A stretch of DNA of 64,000 bases from Bryobacterales bacterium F-183 (GTDB lineage Bacteria; Acidobacteriota; Terriglobia; Bryobacterales; Bryobacteraceae), in the NCBI GenBank assembly GCA_016865505.2, contig AP025252.1, positions 2,728,001 to 2,792,000 on the forward strand. The letters are read 5' to 3'. The position numbers and the translations under genes were made by a program. Below the pieces are notes generated by a model, which was not told the origin of the DNA, did not search any database, and saw nothing but the letters and a program-made list of their open reading frames with translations. This document shows positions 1 to 9,694 of the stretch, in pieces. Numbering within the stretch: the stretch's first letter is position 1; each line of letters starts with the position of its first letter.

Positions 1-17
1 CAACTCGCTACTTCCGC

Positions 18-2120
18 CTACTGCGTGATCCCGACCTGCTTAAGCATCCACGCGTACTCAAACGCCGTGTCGCGAAGCCGGTCATAACGGCCGGACGCAC
101 CGCCGTGGCCGGCAGGCTGCATGCGCGTCTTCAGCAGCAACTCGTTCTTGTCCGTCTTCAGCGTACGCAGCCGCGCGACATACTTCGCCGGCTCCCAGTA
201 CGACACTTGGCTATCGTGGAAGCTCGTCGTCACCAGAATCGCCGGGTACGCGCGCTTCTCCAGGTTGTCGTACGGGCTGTAGCTCTTCATGTAGTCGTAC
301 GCGGGCTTCTCGTTGGGGTTGCCCCATTCCAGATACTCGCCCACCGTCAGCGGCAACGTCGCATCCATCATCGTATTCATGACGTCGACAAACGGCACCG
401 CGGAATGCACGGCGCGGAACAGATCCGGACGGTAGTTCACCACGGCGCCCATCAGCAAACCGCCAGCACTACCACCTTCGATCATCAACCCGCCTTTGTT
501 GGTCCACTTCTCTTTGATGAGCCACTCGGCACTGTCAATAAAGTCATAGAACGTATTCTTCTTCTTCATCAACATGCCGTCTTCATGCCACTTCTCGCCC
601 ATCTCGTTGCCGCCGCGGATATGGGCGATCACATACGGGATGCCACGATCCAGCAGACTCAACCGCTGGCTGCTGAAACTCGCCTGCATCCCAATGCCGT
701 ACGATCCGTACGCATACAGGAACAGCGGAGCCTTGCCGTCCTTCTTAAAGCCCTTCTTGTACACGATCGATAGAGGCACCTTCACGCCATCGCGAGCCGT
801 TGCCCAGAGGCGTTCGGAAACATAGTTCGAGGGGTCATATCCACCCAGCACTTCCTGCCGCTTCAGCACCACACTCGTGCCGGCCTTGGTGTCGTAGTCA
901 AACACAGTCGGCGGCGTCACCATGCTCTGGTAGCTGTACCGGTAAGTCGTCGAATAGTAGTCAACCGTCCCTCCGGGATTGGCAGAATACACAGGCTCGC
1001 TAAAGCTGATGGACTTCCACTCATTCGTGCCAAAGTTCACGATGTCCAGCTTCGTCAAGCCTTCCGATTGCGAAACCGCAACGCCAAATCCGGCGAACAG
1101 ATCCATTCCTCGCATCAACGCATCTTCCTTATGCGGAATGAACACCTTCCAATTCCCCGGCGTGTAATCCGACACCGGAGCCGTCAGCATCTGAAAGTTC
1201 TTGGCGTTCTTATTACTCCGGATGTAAAACTGCCCTTCACGATGGTCGATGTCGTACCGGTGCCCCTTCTGCCGCGTCAGAAACATCGTAAAGTGCAGGT
1301 GCGGCTGGTCGGCACGCAAAAACTGCGACTCGCTCGTATCCGTGCTGTTGCAGTGCAGAATGATGTAGTTCTTATCCAGAGTCTTGCCGACCCGAATATC
1401 AAACAACTCATCCTTCTCAAAGTGCAACTCGTCTTTCTCCGTGTTGCCCAATGACATCCGCCACAACCGGTCGCTACGCTTGGTCGTCGCGTCCTCCGTC
1501 ACATAAAAAATCGTCCGGTTATCGCCAGCCCACTGGAAGGACGTCACCCGCTCAGCCGTATCCGGCAGTTCCTTGCCGGTCCGCAGATCTTTAACGTGCA
1601 GCGTGTACTGCCGGAACCCCACATAATCGGTGGAATAAGCCAACAGGTTCTGATCGTCGCTTACCTGAAAGCCACCCAGGCTGATGAACTTCTTGCCCGC
1701 GCCCATGACGTTCAGGTCCAGCAGTACTTCTTCCTCACCCGTCTCCATGCTGCCCTTCTTGCGGCATTGAATCGGATACTGCTTGCCCTCTTCCGTACGC
1801 GAGTAGTAAAAGTAATTGCCCCGCTTGGTCGGTACGCTCAGGTCCGTCTGCTTGATGCGCCCCAGCATCTCCTGGTACAGCTTCTCCTGAAATGGCTTCA
1901 GGTCCTTGGTCATCTCCTCCGTGTAGGCGTTCTCAGCCTCCAGGTAAGCAGTAACCTCAGGACTCGTCTTTTGACGCAGCCAGAAGTAGTTGTCCGTAAT
2001 CGTCGCGCCATGCCGCTGTTCGGTATGTGGAACCTTCTTTGCGACAGGAGGCGTGGGTGGGGCTGCGGTCAAAGTCATCGTCGTCAGTAATGTGGCGGAA
2101 ACGAAAAAGCGTAGTTGCAT
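18..2120 (-). CDS. ptrB: S9A prolyl oligopeptidase family, oligopeptidase B-like
   Basis: This is a serine peptidase that cleaves short peptides, in oligopeptidase B usually after basic residues. The N-terminal two thirds is the beta-propeller and the C-terminal third the alpha/beta-hydrolase domain. The catalytic triad is readable: Ser551 in GGSAGG, Asp636 in HDSQ and His672 in GHGG, with spacing like that of E. coli PtrB. The start at 2120 gives 700 residues, begins with MQLRFFVS and supplies a hydrophobic signal peptide ending near TLTAA. It lies one base after the purH stop. A longer in-frame start at 2144 would run into purH. The leader suggests a periplasmic enzyme, unlike cytosolic PtrB. 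Family assignment is firm; substrate range is inferred. Confidence 0.93.
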   Translation of the reverse strand: MQLRFFVSATLLTTMTLTAAPPTPPVAKKVPHTEQRHGATITDNYFWLRQKTSPEVTAYLEAENAYTEEMTKDLKPFQEKLYQEMLGRIKQTDLSVPTKRGNYFYYSRTEEGKQYPIQCRKKGSMETGEEEVLLDLNVMGAGKKFISLGGFQVSDDQNLLAYSTDYVGFRQYTLHVKDLRTGKELPDTAERVTSFQWAGDNRTIFYVTEDATTKRSDRLWRMSLGNTEKDELHFEKDELFDIRVGKTLDKNYIILHCNSTDTSESQFLRADQPHLHFTMFLTRQKGHRYDIDHREGQFYIRSNKNAKNFQMLTAPVSDYTPGNWKVFIPHKEDALMRGMDLFAGFGVAVSQSEGLTKLDIVNFGTNEWKSISFSEPVYSANPGGTVDYYSTTYRYSYQSMVTPPTVFDYDTKAGTSVVLKRQEVLGGYDPSNYVSERLWATARDGVKVPLSIVYKKGFKKDGKAPLFLYAYGSYGIGMQASFSSQRLSLLDRGIPYVIAHIRGGNEMGEKWHEDGMLMKKKNTFYDFIDSAEWLIKEKWTNKGGLMIEGGSAGGLLMGAVVNYRPDLFRAVHSAVPFVDVMNTMMDATLPLTVGEYLEWGNPNEKPAYDYMKSYSPYDNLEKRAYPAILVTTSFHDSQVSYWEPAKYVARLRTLKTDKNELLLKTRMQPAGHGGASGRYDRLRDTAFEYAWMLKQVGITQ

Positions 2121-2121
2121 G

Positions 2122-3684
2122 TTAGTGGCGGAAATGGCGGACACCCGTAAAGATCATGGCCAGACCAAGCCGGTTCGCCGCCTCGATCACTTCCGTGTCT
2201 TTGACGGAACCCCCTGGCTGAACAATAGCAGTAATACCGTGTTGTGCGGCGGCCTCCACTCCGTCGGGGAAGGGGAAGAATGCATCCGATGCCAGTACAG
2301 TACCCTTCAGCGGCAGTACAGCCTTCGCTGCGCCAAAGTTGACCGAGTCCACGCGGCTCATCTGCCCCGCGCCTGCGCTTACAGACTGTCCGGCATTCGA
2401 GTACACAATCGCGTTGGACTTCACGTGCTTCACAACCTTCCACGCAAACTCCAGCGCCGCCCACTCCTCCGCCGTCGGTTGACGTTCGGTGACCACCCGC
2501 GCCGTACCTCGGTCCAGCTTGGCGCGATCCGCCGTCTGTACCAGGAATCCGCCGCTGATGGACTTCACCACGTTCTCCAGCAAGTCATCGCCGGGAGGCG
2601 CCACGCGTAACAACCGCAGATTCTTCTTCGCCTGCAGGATCTCCAACGCCTCAGCCGTGTACCCCGGCGCAGCAATCGCTTCAATAAACGTCTTTGCCAC
2701 CTCGGCGGCCGTCTCGCCGTCCACCTCGCGGTTGAACGCCAACACACCGCCAAACGCCGATTTTGGATCCGCCTCAAAAGCTTTGCGATAGCTCTCCGCC
2801 AAAGTCGTAGCTTCGGCGCAACCGCACGGATTGGTGTGCTTGACAATCGCCGACGCCGGCGCGTCGAACTCCAGAATCAATTGCCACGCCGCGTCCAGAT
2901 CCACCAGGTTGTTGTACGACAGTTCCTTGCCGTGCAACTGCTCGGCTCCGGCGATCCCGCAACTCCCGCTCGCGTACAGGGCAGCGCTCTGGTGCGGATT
3001 CTCACCGTACCGCAAGCTCAGCGACCGTGGCGCCCGGATGTCCAAGGTGGCCGGGGGATTCTCCACCTGCATCTCCACCGTGCCCTGATCGATCAGGATC
3101 GTCTCGAGCTTAGCGGAGATGGCGCGATCGTACGATGCCGTGGTCGCAAACGCCTTCTTGGCGAGTCTCCAATGCGTATCGAGCGACAGTTCGCCCTTCG
3201 CCGCCTTCAACTCCTCAAGCAGCGCCGCATAATCATCAGGCGACGTCACCACCGCGACGTCCTGATAATTCTTGGCCGCCGCACGAATCATCGTCGGCCC
3301 ACCGATGTCGATGTTCTCGATCAGATGCGGCAGCGTCGCATCCGGCTTGGCGGCGATCTTCTCAAACTGATAGAGATTCACCACCACCATATCGATCTTC
3401 GGGATCTCATGATCGGCGATCGCCTTCATATGCTCGCCGTTCGCGCGAATCGCCAGAATCCCGCCGGCCACGCGAGGATGGATGGTCTTCAAGCGGCCAT
3501 CCATCATCTCGGGGAATCCGGTGACTTCGCTCACTTCGCGAACCTTCAGCCCAAGTCCCGCCAGCAGCCGGTGCGTACCGCCAGTCGAGATCAGTTCGAC
3601 ACCCAGTTCGGCAAGCCCGCGCGCAAATTCGGCTACGCCGGTCTTATCCGTTACGCTCAGCAGAGCGCGTTCGATTTTTGCCAT
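2122..3684 (-). CDS. purH: Bifunctional AICAR transformylase / IMP cyclohydrolase PurH
   Basis: PurH catalyses the last two steps of de novo purine synthesis: formyl transfer from 10-formyl-THF to AICAR, then ring closure to IMP. The 520-residue length is typical. The N-terminal MGS-like cyclohydrolase domain starts with ALLSVTDKTG and contains STGGT. The transformylase domain carries the conserved KHTNPCG catalytic segment near the middle, and the protein ends in TGVRHFRH as in other PurH proteins. I chose the ATG at 3684 (MAKIERALL) over an in-frame upstream start at 3717 because homologues begin here and the upstream codons abut the stop of the neighbouring gene. The enzyme is cytosolic and shares a strand with the downstream peptidase gene. 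Confidence 0.97.
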   Translation of the reverse strand: MAKIERALLSVTDKTGVAEFARGLAELGVELISTGGTHRLLAGLGLKVREVSEVTGFPEMMDGRLKTIHPRVAGGILAIRANGEHMKAIADHEIPKIDMVVVNLYQFEKIAAKPDATLPHLIENIDIGGPTMIRAAAKNYQDVAVVTSPDDYAALLEELKAAKGELSLDTHWRLAKKAFATTASYDRAISAKLETILIDQGTVEMQVENPPATLDIRAPRSLSLRYGENPHQSAALYASGSCGIAGAEQLHGKELSYNNLVDLDAAWQLILEFDAPASAIVKHTNPCGCAEATTLAESYRKAFEADPKSAFGGVLAFNREVDGETAAEVAKTFIEAIAAPGYTAEALEILQAKKNLRLLRVAPPGDDLLENVVKSISGGFLVQTADRAKLDRGTARVVTERQPTAEEWAALEFAWKVVKHVKSNAIVYSNAGQSVSAGAGQMSRVDSVNFGAAKAVLPLKGTVLASDAFFPFPDGVEAAAQHGITAIVQPGGSVKDTEVIEAANRLGLAMIFTGVRHFRH

Positions 3685-3717
3685 GGAAACCTCTATTTTC
3701 TCATGGCCGCGCCGCAA

Positions 3718-5943
3718 CTACTTCTTCTTGCGATCTTCCTCGAACAATCCGGCGCGATCGATACGCTCGCCCTTCAACAACACAGACGACACCTGCTCCG
3801 TCGCCGCGATGTCCTTGAGCGGGTTCCCGTCCACCAGCACCATCGTGGCTTCGTACCCCTTCTCCAGGCGTCCGGTCCGATTGGCGACACCTAACAGCTT
3901 TGCGGCATTCACCGTTGCCGCCGCGATCGCTTGTGCTGGCGGTATCCCTGCCTCCACCATCAACTGCAACTCCCGCTGTACCGTCGGTCCATGGATCACG
4001 CCAGGGTTACCTGCATCGCTACCCGTGGTCATCGTCACACCCACCTGGAAAGCCCGCAGGACATTCTTTCGAGCGTTTTCAAACCCTATCTTGAGATACG
4101 GTGCCGCCGACGTCATATCGCCCATCTTGCCGCTCTGCAAAAACTGCTTGCTGGACTGCAACAACGCCGCCGGACCCACCTGCTGCACCAGGGACCGGTC
4201 GAACATCGACGAGTTTCCCGTCGACGCCAACATCAACGATTCGTACACCGACAGCGTCGGCGTGTACACCACGCCCTTCGCCTTCATCTGCTCAAACAAC
4301 GCCACCGGAATCTCCTCCATCATGGCGCCATGCTCAATCGACGTTGTACCCGCGTCCACCGCATCCTGTATATCGCGCAAGTTGCCGGTATGCGTTGCCA
4401 GCGCCAACCCGTGCTCTTTCGCCGCCGCGGCGACAGCTTTATAAATCGCCGTGTCCATGCGATTGAACGGCCGCCCCGGGAATCCGGACTCCAGAATCGC
4501 CTTGACCGCATGTACGCCCTGCTTCTTTAACTCCGCTACCTGCGCCGCCACCTCTGCCGGACTCTTCGGCAACCGCACGAACTGCGCCTCTGCCTGCTTG
4601 CGTATGTTTTCCGGCATCCCGCGGAAGTACTCCGTGCCGTGCCCGCCCTCAGTCGTAAACATCGGACCGGTATAGAACAGCTCAGCACCCGCGCGTTCCC
4701 CGCTGTCCAGCTTCTTGCGTGCGCCTTCCATCGCATCCAGCAAATCCCCAACGCTGCGCACAGCCGTCACGCCGCTATACAGATACGCCGCCAACTCACG
4801 ATGAATCGTCTTGCTCGGCTCCATCTGCGCAGCCATATCGACCTTCGAATAATCCATAAAGCCGCCCGGCGCCCCCAGGTGGATATGCGTATCGATCAAC
4901 CCAGGCAACAACGTCTTACCCGCGGCTTCGACGGCGTCGGCCTTCACCGCATCCGCATCCGGCGAGTCACCCGTGTAAATCTCGGCGATCTTGCCACTGC
5001 GCACCAACAGTCCGCCGCGCTCAATCACCGTACCGTCGCCCTTCACGATCCGGACATCGCGGAAGATGCGCGACCGTTCTCGCCGGCTCTGCCGCTCCAT
5101 CACCTTCGCCTGTGCCAGATGCTCTTTGCTGTACGTCTGCCAGATCCCGATGCCCAGGAATGGCAGCAGAATCGCCACAACCCAGGCTTTGGACGAGGCA
5201 GGCAGCGTCTCTTCCTTCTCCCAGCGGAACAGCTTCATCGCCAGCACCGTACCCACCAGCGTCGTCAGCAGCAGCGATCCCAGCGGTGCCAGAACTTCCA
5301 TCAGGCCTTGTTTCCGCACCAGGATCATCTGCACGCCGCTAAACAGGTGTGTGGACGGTACAAACTGCGCCACCGTCTGCACCCACTCCGGCATAATCTG
5401 CAGCGGAATCGTCGCGCCACTCAAGAACAACATCGGGAAGTACAAGATCTGGATGATGATCTGGCTCTCGGCCATCGAATTCGACACTGCTGCAATAATC
5501 CCGCCCATCGCGCGAAACGCCAGCACGGCAACGGAAATAAACACCAGCAGTGACATCCAGCGTTCCGGAAACGGCATGCCGTACAGCACCTTCGCCAGCA
5601 ACAGAACCAAAAACGTCACCGGAATAAAGTGCGCAAGCCCTGAGATCAAACCCGCCGCCAGAATCGGCCCCGGCGTAATCGGCGCTACCTTGAACCGCCG
5701 CAGGATGTTCTGTTCACGATCCTGCACCGCGCGGATGCCCGCTCCAAAGAAGCCGCCGCCCAACACGCCAATGGTCAGCACCATGGTCACCACTTCGGGC
5801 GCTGTGCCACCGCGTTCCGCATGCGTCAGTTGACCAAAAAGAAAGAAGAAGATCAGGGGAAACAGGTAATTGAAGAACAACACCTGCCGGTCCCGAAAAG
5901 TCAGCAGCAGATTCTGCTTGATGTATGCGATGTAGGCTTTCAT
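3718..5943 (-). CDS. ABC-2 type permease fused to amidohydrolase
   Basis: This 741-residue protein joins two families in one uninterrupted frame. Residues 1 to about 250 are an ABC-2 type export permease with about six hydrophobic segments, starting KAYIAYIKQNLLL. A further membrane segment (AWVVAILLPFLGIGIW) and a basic linker (RQSRRERSR) follow. From about residue 285 to the end is an imidazolonepropionase-like amidohydrolase. It has the metal motif THIHLG with His353 and His355, then ATHTGN, IEHGAM and GSDAGN, which match the usual metal-ligand series. The partner ATPase gene lies 13 bases upstream at 5957-6871. The topology should place the hydrolase on one fixed side of the membrane. What is exported or hydrolysed cannot be read from sequence. 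Confidence 0.9.
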   Translation of the reverse strand: MKAYIAYIKQNLLLTFRDRQVLFFNYLFPLIFFFLFGQLTHAERGGTAPEVVTMVLTIGVLGGGFFGAGIRAVQDREQNILRRFKVAPITPGPILAAGLISGLAHFIPVTFLVLLLAKVLYGMPFPERWMSLLVFISVAVLAFRAMGGIIAAVSNSMAESQIIIQILYFPMLFLSGATIPLQIMPEWVQTVAQFVPSTHLFSGVQMILVRKQGLMEVLAPLGSLLLTTLVGTVLAMKLFRWEKEETLPASSKAWVVAILLPFLGIGIWQTYSKEHLAQAKVMERQSRRERSRIFRDVRIVKGDGTVIERGGLLVRSGKIAEIYTGDSPDADAVKADAVEAAGKTLLPGLIDTHIHLGAPGGFMDYSKVDMAAQMEPSKTIHRELAAYLYSGVTAVRSVGDLLDAMEGARKKLDSGERAGAELFYTGPMFTTEGGHGTEYFRGMPENIRKQAEAQFVRLPKSPAEVAAQVAELKKQGVHAVKAILESGFPGRPFNRMDTAIYKAVAAAAKEHGLALATHTGNLRDIQDAVDAGTTSIEHGAMMEEIPVALFEQMKAKGVVYTPTLSVYESLMLASTGNSSMFDRSLVQQVGPAALLQSSKQFLQSGKMGDMTSAAPYLKIGFENARKNVLRAFQVGVTMTTGSDAGNPGVIHGPTVQRELQLMVEAGIPPAQAIAAATVNAAKLLGVANRTGRLEKGYEATMVLVDGNPLKDIAATEQVSSVLLKGERIDRAGLFEEDRKKK

Positions 5944-5956
5944 GTTGTCCCCCCGG

Positions 5957-6871
5957 TTACTCCCGCAGCTTCTTTCCCGTCAGTTCAATGAATACGTCTT
6001 CGAGCGTCGGATGCTTCAGTCGCACATCTTCGATCTCGATGCCCTGGCTATCCACCCACTTCACCGCTTCTACCAACGTCTTTGCCGGCTTTCGCGTGTG
6101 GATCGTAATGGTCCGGCCCTCCACCGCACTGCGCGATTGCTCGGCAAACACCGGAACTTCCAGGGGAAGATCCGCGGTGCTCTTCAACTCCACAATCGAA
6201 TCGCCCAGCACCCGCTGCTGGATCTCCCGCGGCGTACCGATCTCGATGATCTTGCCTGCGTCCACAATGGCCACCCGGTCGCAAAGCCGCTCCGCTTCCT
6301 CGATGTAGTGCGTTGTGATCACGATTGAGGACTTCGCGTTCCGCAACTCCTGGATCAGCCCGTGGATCTCCAGCCGTACCTGCGGATCCAGCCCCGTCGT
6401 AGGCTCGTCCAGAAACACCAGTTGTGGCTCGTTCACCATCGCCAGAGCGAGTGCCACGCGCTGCTTCTGGCCGCCGCTCAGCGTCGTGTAAAACGCGTTG
6501 CGCTTCTCCCAAAGCTGCAGCCGTTCCAGCAGCTTCTTCGGGTCCGTGGCGCGCGTGTAGAACGCACTGAACAGATGTACGGCTTCGAGCACCGTCATCT
6601 TCTCCGGCAGGTTCGTCGCCTGCAGGCATACGCCGATGCGATCCTTCAACTGCCGTACACTCACCGCCGGGTCGTGTCCCAGCACCTTCACGTCGCCGGA
6701 CGTACGCTCCCTCAGTCCTTCCAGAATTTCCACTGTGGTGGTTTTACCGGCGCCGTTCGGCCCCAACAGACCGAACACCTCGCCCTGCTTGACCTCGAAA
6801 TCGATACCGCGAACCGCTTCCAGCTCGCCGTAGCTCTTTCGAAGGCCGCGCACTTCAATTGCGGGAATCAT
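5957..6871 (-). CDS. ABC transporter ATP-binding protein
   Basis: This is the nucleotide-binding subunit of an ABC-2 exporter. The 304 residues hold Walker A GPNGAGKTT (residues 37-45), the signature LSGGQKQR, Walker B LVFLDEPTTGLD and the switch histidine in ITTHYIEEAERL. A roughly 80-residue C-terminal extension follows the ATPase core, as in drug- and polysaccharide-export ATPases with a DUF4162-like tail. The gene sits directly upstream of the permease-amidohydrolase fusion with a 13-base gap on the same strand, so the two very probably form one transporter. The start at 6871 (MIPAIEVRGLRKSYG) fits the family. Confidence 0.95.
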   Translation of the reverse strand: MIPAIEVRGLRKSYGELEAVRGIDFEVKQGEVFGLLGPNGAGKTTTVEILEGLRERTSGDVKVLGHDPAVSVRQLKDRIGVCLQATNLPEKMTVLEAVHLFSAFYTRATDPKKLLERLQLWEKRNAFYTTLSGGQKQRVALALAMVNEPQLVFLDEPTTGLDPQVRLEIHGLIQELRNAKSSIVITTHYIEEAERLCDRVAIVDAGKIIEIGTPREIQQRVLGDSIVELKSTADLPLEVPVFAEQSRSAVEGRTITIHTRKPAKTLVEAVKWVDSQGIEIEDVRLKHPTLEDVFIELTGKKLRE

Positions 6872-6935
6872 GATGAATCCCAGTGTGCAAACAATTGCGG
6901 AAGAAGACTATCGCCGGACGGCGAATTGCGACGAT

Positions 6936-9026
6936 TTACCGGCGAACGCCGTCTTGTTCTAGGCGAGCAATCAGGCTAAACATCCGCGGCACCGCCTCGC
7001 GATTGCCGCCGTACCGCAGTTGCAGGTACGCATCGGTAAAGTCCGCCACCAATCCGGCAGTCCCAGGCTCCGGGATGATCCGCGCAAACTCCACCGGCGT
7101 CAGCCACACCGGCTTCTCGATGCCCCGCTTGTGCAAAAGCTCCAGCATCTGCTCGTACAGCACCGTGGCGTCGTTCGCCGCGCCGCTCGAAGAGTTCCGG
7201 ATGCGCCCCAGCCGGTACCGTCGCTTGCCCCCCCGCCACACCGGCGGACCATAGATATACAGCAATACCGCCAGGATCACCCCACCCACCAGCGGCATGC
7301 CCTTGGTCTTCGCCTGTTTGGGGAACTCCTCCTGGAACCAAGTCGTCGCGGCGGCCAGCCTATCCAACCATTGCGACCCCGCACCGCGGCTCGAACGTTG
7401 CATCCGCGCCGCCAGTGAAATCTGGCGGTCCAAGTCGTACCCGACCACCCAGTCCGTCCAGAACAGCTCCAGGCTGTCCCACACCCGGCTGATGCGAGTC
7501 AGCAGCCCCAACTGCCCCGCTGCCGGATCTGCAGGCGTCGGGTCAAACACCACCCAGCCCTGATCCTGCAAATACCCTTCCACCCAGCTATGCGCGTCCG
7601 CCGCCCGTACAATCCGCCACCCGTTCACCGGATCCTCGCCGTTATCCTGAAACCCGGTCACGACGCGCGACGGGATGCCACGCAGCCGCAGCAGCACCGC
7701 CATGGCGGACGCAAAGTACTCGCAGTGGCCCTTACGCCGCTCAAACAGGAAGTGCGCCAGCGGATCGGCGGGCTCCGTCTCCGGCAACTGCAGCGTGTAC
7801 CCGTACATCCGCTGCAGCCGGAACTCCATCGACCGCGCCTCTTCAAACTTGTTCTTCGACCCCGCCGTCAACTGCATCGCCAGCCCCGTCATCCGCGGAT
7901 CCAGCTTCGGCGGCAGCGCGAGATACGCCGCGCGATCGGACTCCGTCAACTGCTCCGCCAGATTCCGGTCGAACACAATCGTGTCCATGTAGCTGTACCC
8001 GATATACCGGAACCCCGTCGGCGGACGCAGCGGCGCGCGATACCCGCCCGTACTGGTCTTCAGAATCTCCCGCTGGTCAATAGCCAGAAACTCCGGCTTG
8101 CCCGCAAAGAACAGCACGTCCGACGCAATGTCCTTCACCCGCACTTCGTAATAGAACCGCCGCGCATTCACCGGTCGTTTGGACACCAGCCCCACCATCT
8201 GGCCGTCGATCTTGATCACCTGGTCTTGCTTGAAGCGCGCATTGAACCACCGCTTGCCGTCAAACGACTGCAGCGCCGACCCCCGCCAGTGGATGTCGCG
8301 AGGCTGGTAATCGCCCAGCATCTTGATGTACATCACTGGCTCGTTGCTCTGTTTCACCTCGCCGATTTCGCCCAGTGTTACCTCGTTTGAAAACCCGGGA
8401 AGGTGATATCGCGCGGGCGTCATCTGGCGAAACGCCGCATGTGCGGTACGTGGCAGCAGAAAGAACAACCCGGCGGCCAGCGTGAATATCATCACGCAGC
8501 TCACCGAGAGAAAACCGATCAGCCGCAGCGACAGCCGTCGAGGCGCCACCACAGCCGTCTGCGGATCAAGGCTTGCCCGTCGCAGTTCACCGGCCGCAAG
8601 GCTCAGCAGTCCAAACAGGATAAAGATCACCAGGAACACCAGAAAGTTCAATTGCGCGGACAGAATGCACGCGCCCAGAATCTCTAGCAACGCCAGCAGT
8701 TGGACGTACAGATAATCGCGTTCCGTTTGCGCCGTCAGAATGCGCAGTACGGACAGAAAGAACACCAGGTGGATCGTCGCCGGGATGAAGTCTTGCGACA
8801 GGACAAAGTAGTCGAGAGGATAAAAGCCGATGTAGGCTAGCGTCGCGATCAGCGTGAGTTTGGGCGGTGCCTGAAACTGAACCAACCCGGCAGCCATCAA
8901 GCCGCGCAGAATCAACGCAAGCCCAGTCAGCACGGCGGTCGGCAGGTCTAGCAGACCCGATGACACAACCGCGAGATAGCCGCTGGTCAGCAGCCCAAGC
9001 AGGGAGAACTGATAAAGCCGCTCCAC
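6936..9026 (-). CDS. TgpA-like membrane transglutaminase
   Basis: This is a 696-residue membrane protein with a periplasmic transglutaminase core. An N-terminal block of several hydrophobic helices (DUF3488-like) is followed by a soluble region and a papain-like core with Cys435 (GHCEY), His479 (AHSW) and Asp495 (FDPTP). A second membrane segment (GGVILAVLLYIYG) and a C-terminal DUF4129-like tail end the protein, which is the usual TgpA order. In Pseudomonas TgpA is a periplasmic transglutaminase of unclear target; here the substrate is unknown. The start codon is GTG. The gene lies just downstream of a small membrane-protein gene at 9033-9392, probably in the same transcript. Confidence 0.93.
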   Translation of the reverse strand: MERLYQFSLLGLLTSGYLAVVSSGLLDLPTAVLTGLALILRGLMAAGLVQFQAPPKLTLIATLAYIGFYPLDYFVLSQDFIPATIHLVFFLSVLRILTAQTERDYLYVQLLALLEILGACILSAQLNFLVFLVIFILFGLLSLAAGELRRASLDPQTAVVAPRRLSLRLIGFLSVSCVMIFTLAAGLFFLLPRTAHAAFRQMTPARYHLPGFSNEVTLGEIGEVKQSNEPVMYIKMLGDYQPRDIHWRGSALQSFDGKRWFNARFKQDQVIKIDGQMVGLVSKRPVNARRFYYEVRVKDIASDVLFFAGKPEFLAIDQREILKTSTGGYRAPLRPPTGFRYIGYSYMDTIVFDRNLAEQLTESDRAAYLALPPKLDPRMTGLAMQLTAGSKNKFEEARSMEFRLQRMYGYTLQLPETEPADPLAHFLFERRKGHCEYFASAMAVLLRLRGIPSRVVTGFQDNGEDPVNGWRIVRAADAHSWVEGYLQDQGWVVFDPTPADPAAGQLGLLTRISRVWDSLELFWTDWVVGYDLDRQISLAARMQRSSRGAGSQWLDRLAAATTWFQEEFPKQAKTKGMPLVGGVILAVLLYIYGPPVWRGGKRRYRLGRIRNSSSGAANDATVLYEQMLELLHKRGIEKPVWLTPVEFARIIPEPGTAGLVADFTDAYLQLRYGGNREAVPRMFSLIARLEQDGVRR

Positions 9027-9032
9027 TACCTA

Positions 9033-9392
9033 CTAGTCTACGCGTTCTGAGATCATGCCTCGCAGTGCAAAGTACAGCAGTGCGCAGGCCAGCAACATCG
9101 GAATCGCCGCCACCAGCTCCAGCATGGGGCGACCCTCAGGAATGAATCCAAACAACAGCCGCGACACAAAAGGCAGCTCATGTACCAGCAGCAGCAAGCC
9201 CCCAAGCATCCCGACCCCGAGCATCTGGCTATGCTGCTTGATCCGCTGCGTGCCAATCCAGAACAGCAGCACCGCGCCGATCACGGCGCACACCTCTGCC
9301 CACCACCAGGGGCTTTCCCATCCCAGCATTTGAAAGTAAACGATTCGGGCCGTGGTGAGGATCGAGGCGGCAAGCGCCAGCATCCGGTACAT
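9033..9392 (-). CDS. Small four-helix membrane protein, unknown function
   Basis: I do not recognise a family. The 119 residues form about four hydrophobic segments: LALAASILTTARIVYF near the start, VCAVIGAVLLFWIG, MLGGLLLLVHELPF and MLLACALLYFALRG. Short polar loops separate them. The gene ends six bases before the GTG of the TgpA-like transglutaminase and follows another tiny membrane-protein gene at the same close spacing, so all three are probably co-transcribed. By position it may be an accessory membrane factor for the transglutaminase; that is inference only. Confidence 0.72.
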   Translation of the reverse strand: MYRMLALAASILTTARIVYFQMLGWESPWWWAEVCAVIGAVLLFWIGTQRIKQHSQMLGVGMLGGLLLLVHELPFVSRLLFGFIPEGRPMLELVAAIPMLLACALLYFALRGMISERVD

Positions 9393-9398
9393 TCACCT

Positions 9399-9647
9399 TC
9401 AATGTACTCTGTGCGGGTCGATCACAATGGGCAGACCCGGCAAGCTACGCCGCCGGCAATGCCGCAACACGGCCTGCACGGTCTGTACCAAAACAAGCGG
9501 AAAACCAACAAATAAAGCGGCAAGGGTAGCGCCATTCAGCAGATCCTCAACAGAGGAACCGCCCAATGCCCATCCAAATCCGGCGCCAACCAGACATACG
9601 AGGGCGAACGTATAGCCGATTCTGTTCGCCGTTTGTCGAAATTGCAT
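9399..9647 (-). CDS. Small two-helix membrane protein, unknown function
   Basis: This is an 82-residue protein with two hydrophobic stretches, IGYTFALVCLVGAGFGWALG and LAALFVGFPLVLVQTVQAVL, followed by a basic tail (RHCRRRSLPG). The basic tail would be cytoplasmic by the positive-inside rule. It is six bases upstream of the next small membrane-protein gene and opens the probable three-gene unit ending in the transglutaminase. No family recognised. Reality is supported by operon spacing and clean hydrophobic patterning rather than by homology. Confidence 0.6.
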   Translation of the reverse strand: MQFRQTANRIGYTFALVCLVGAGFGWALGGSSVEDLLNGATLAALFVGFPLVLVQTVQAVLRHCRRRSLPGLPIVIDPHRVH

Positions 9648-9694
9648 GACACCTACTAATTCGAAAACGACGCCCGAATCCGCTCAGTTCGTAT

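Noticed and set aside
2836-3894. Plus-strand frame of 352 codons
   Set aside because: Antisense to purH, which has complete motifs.
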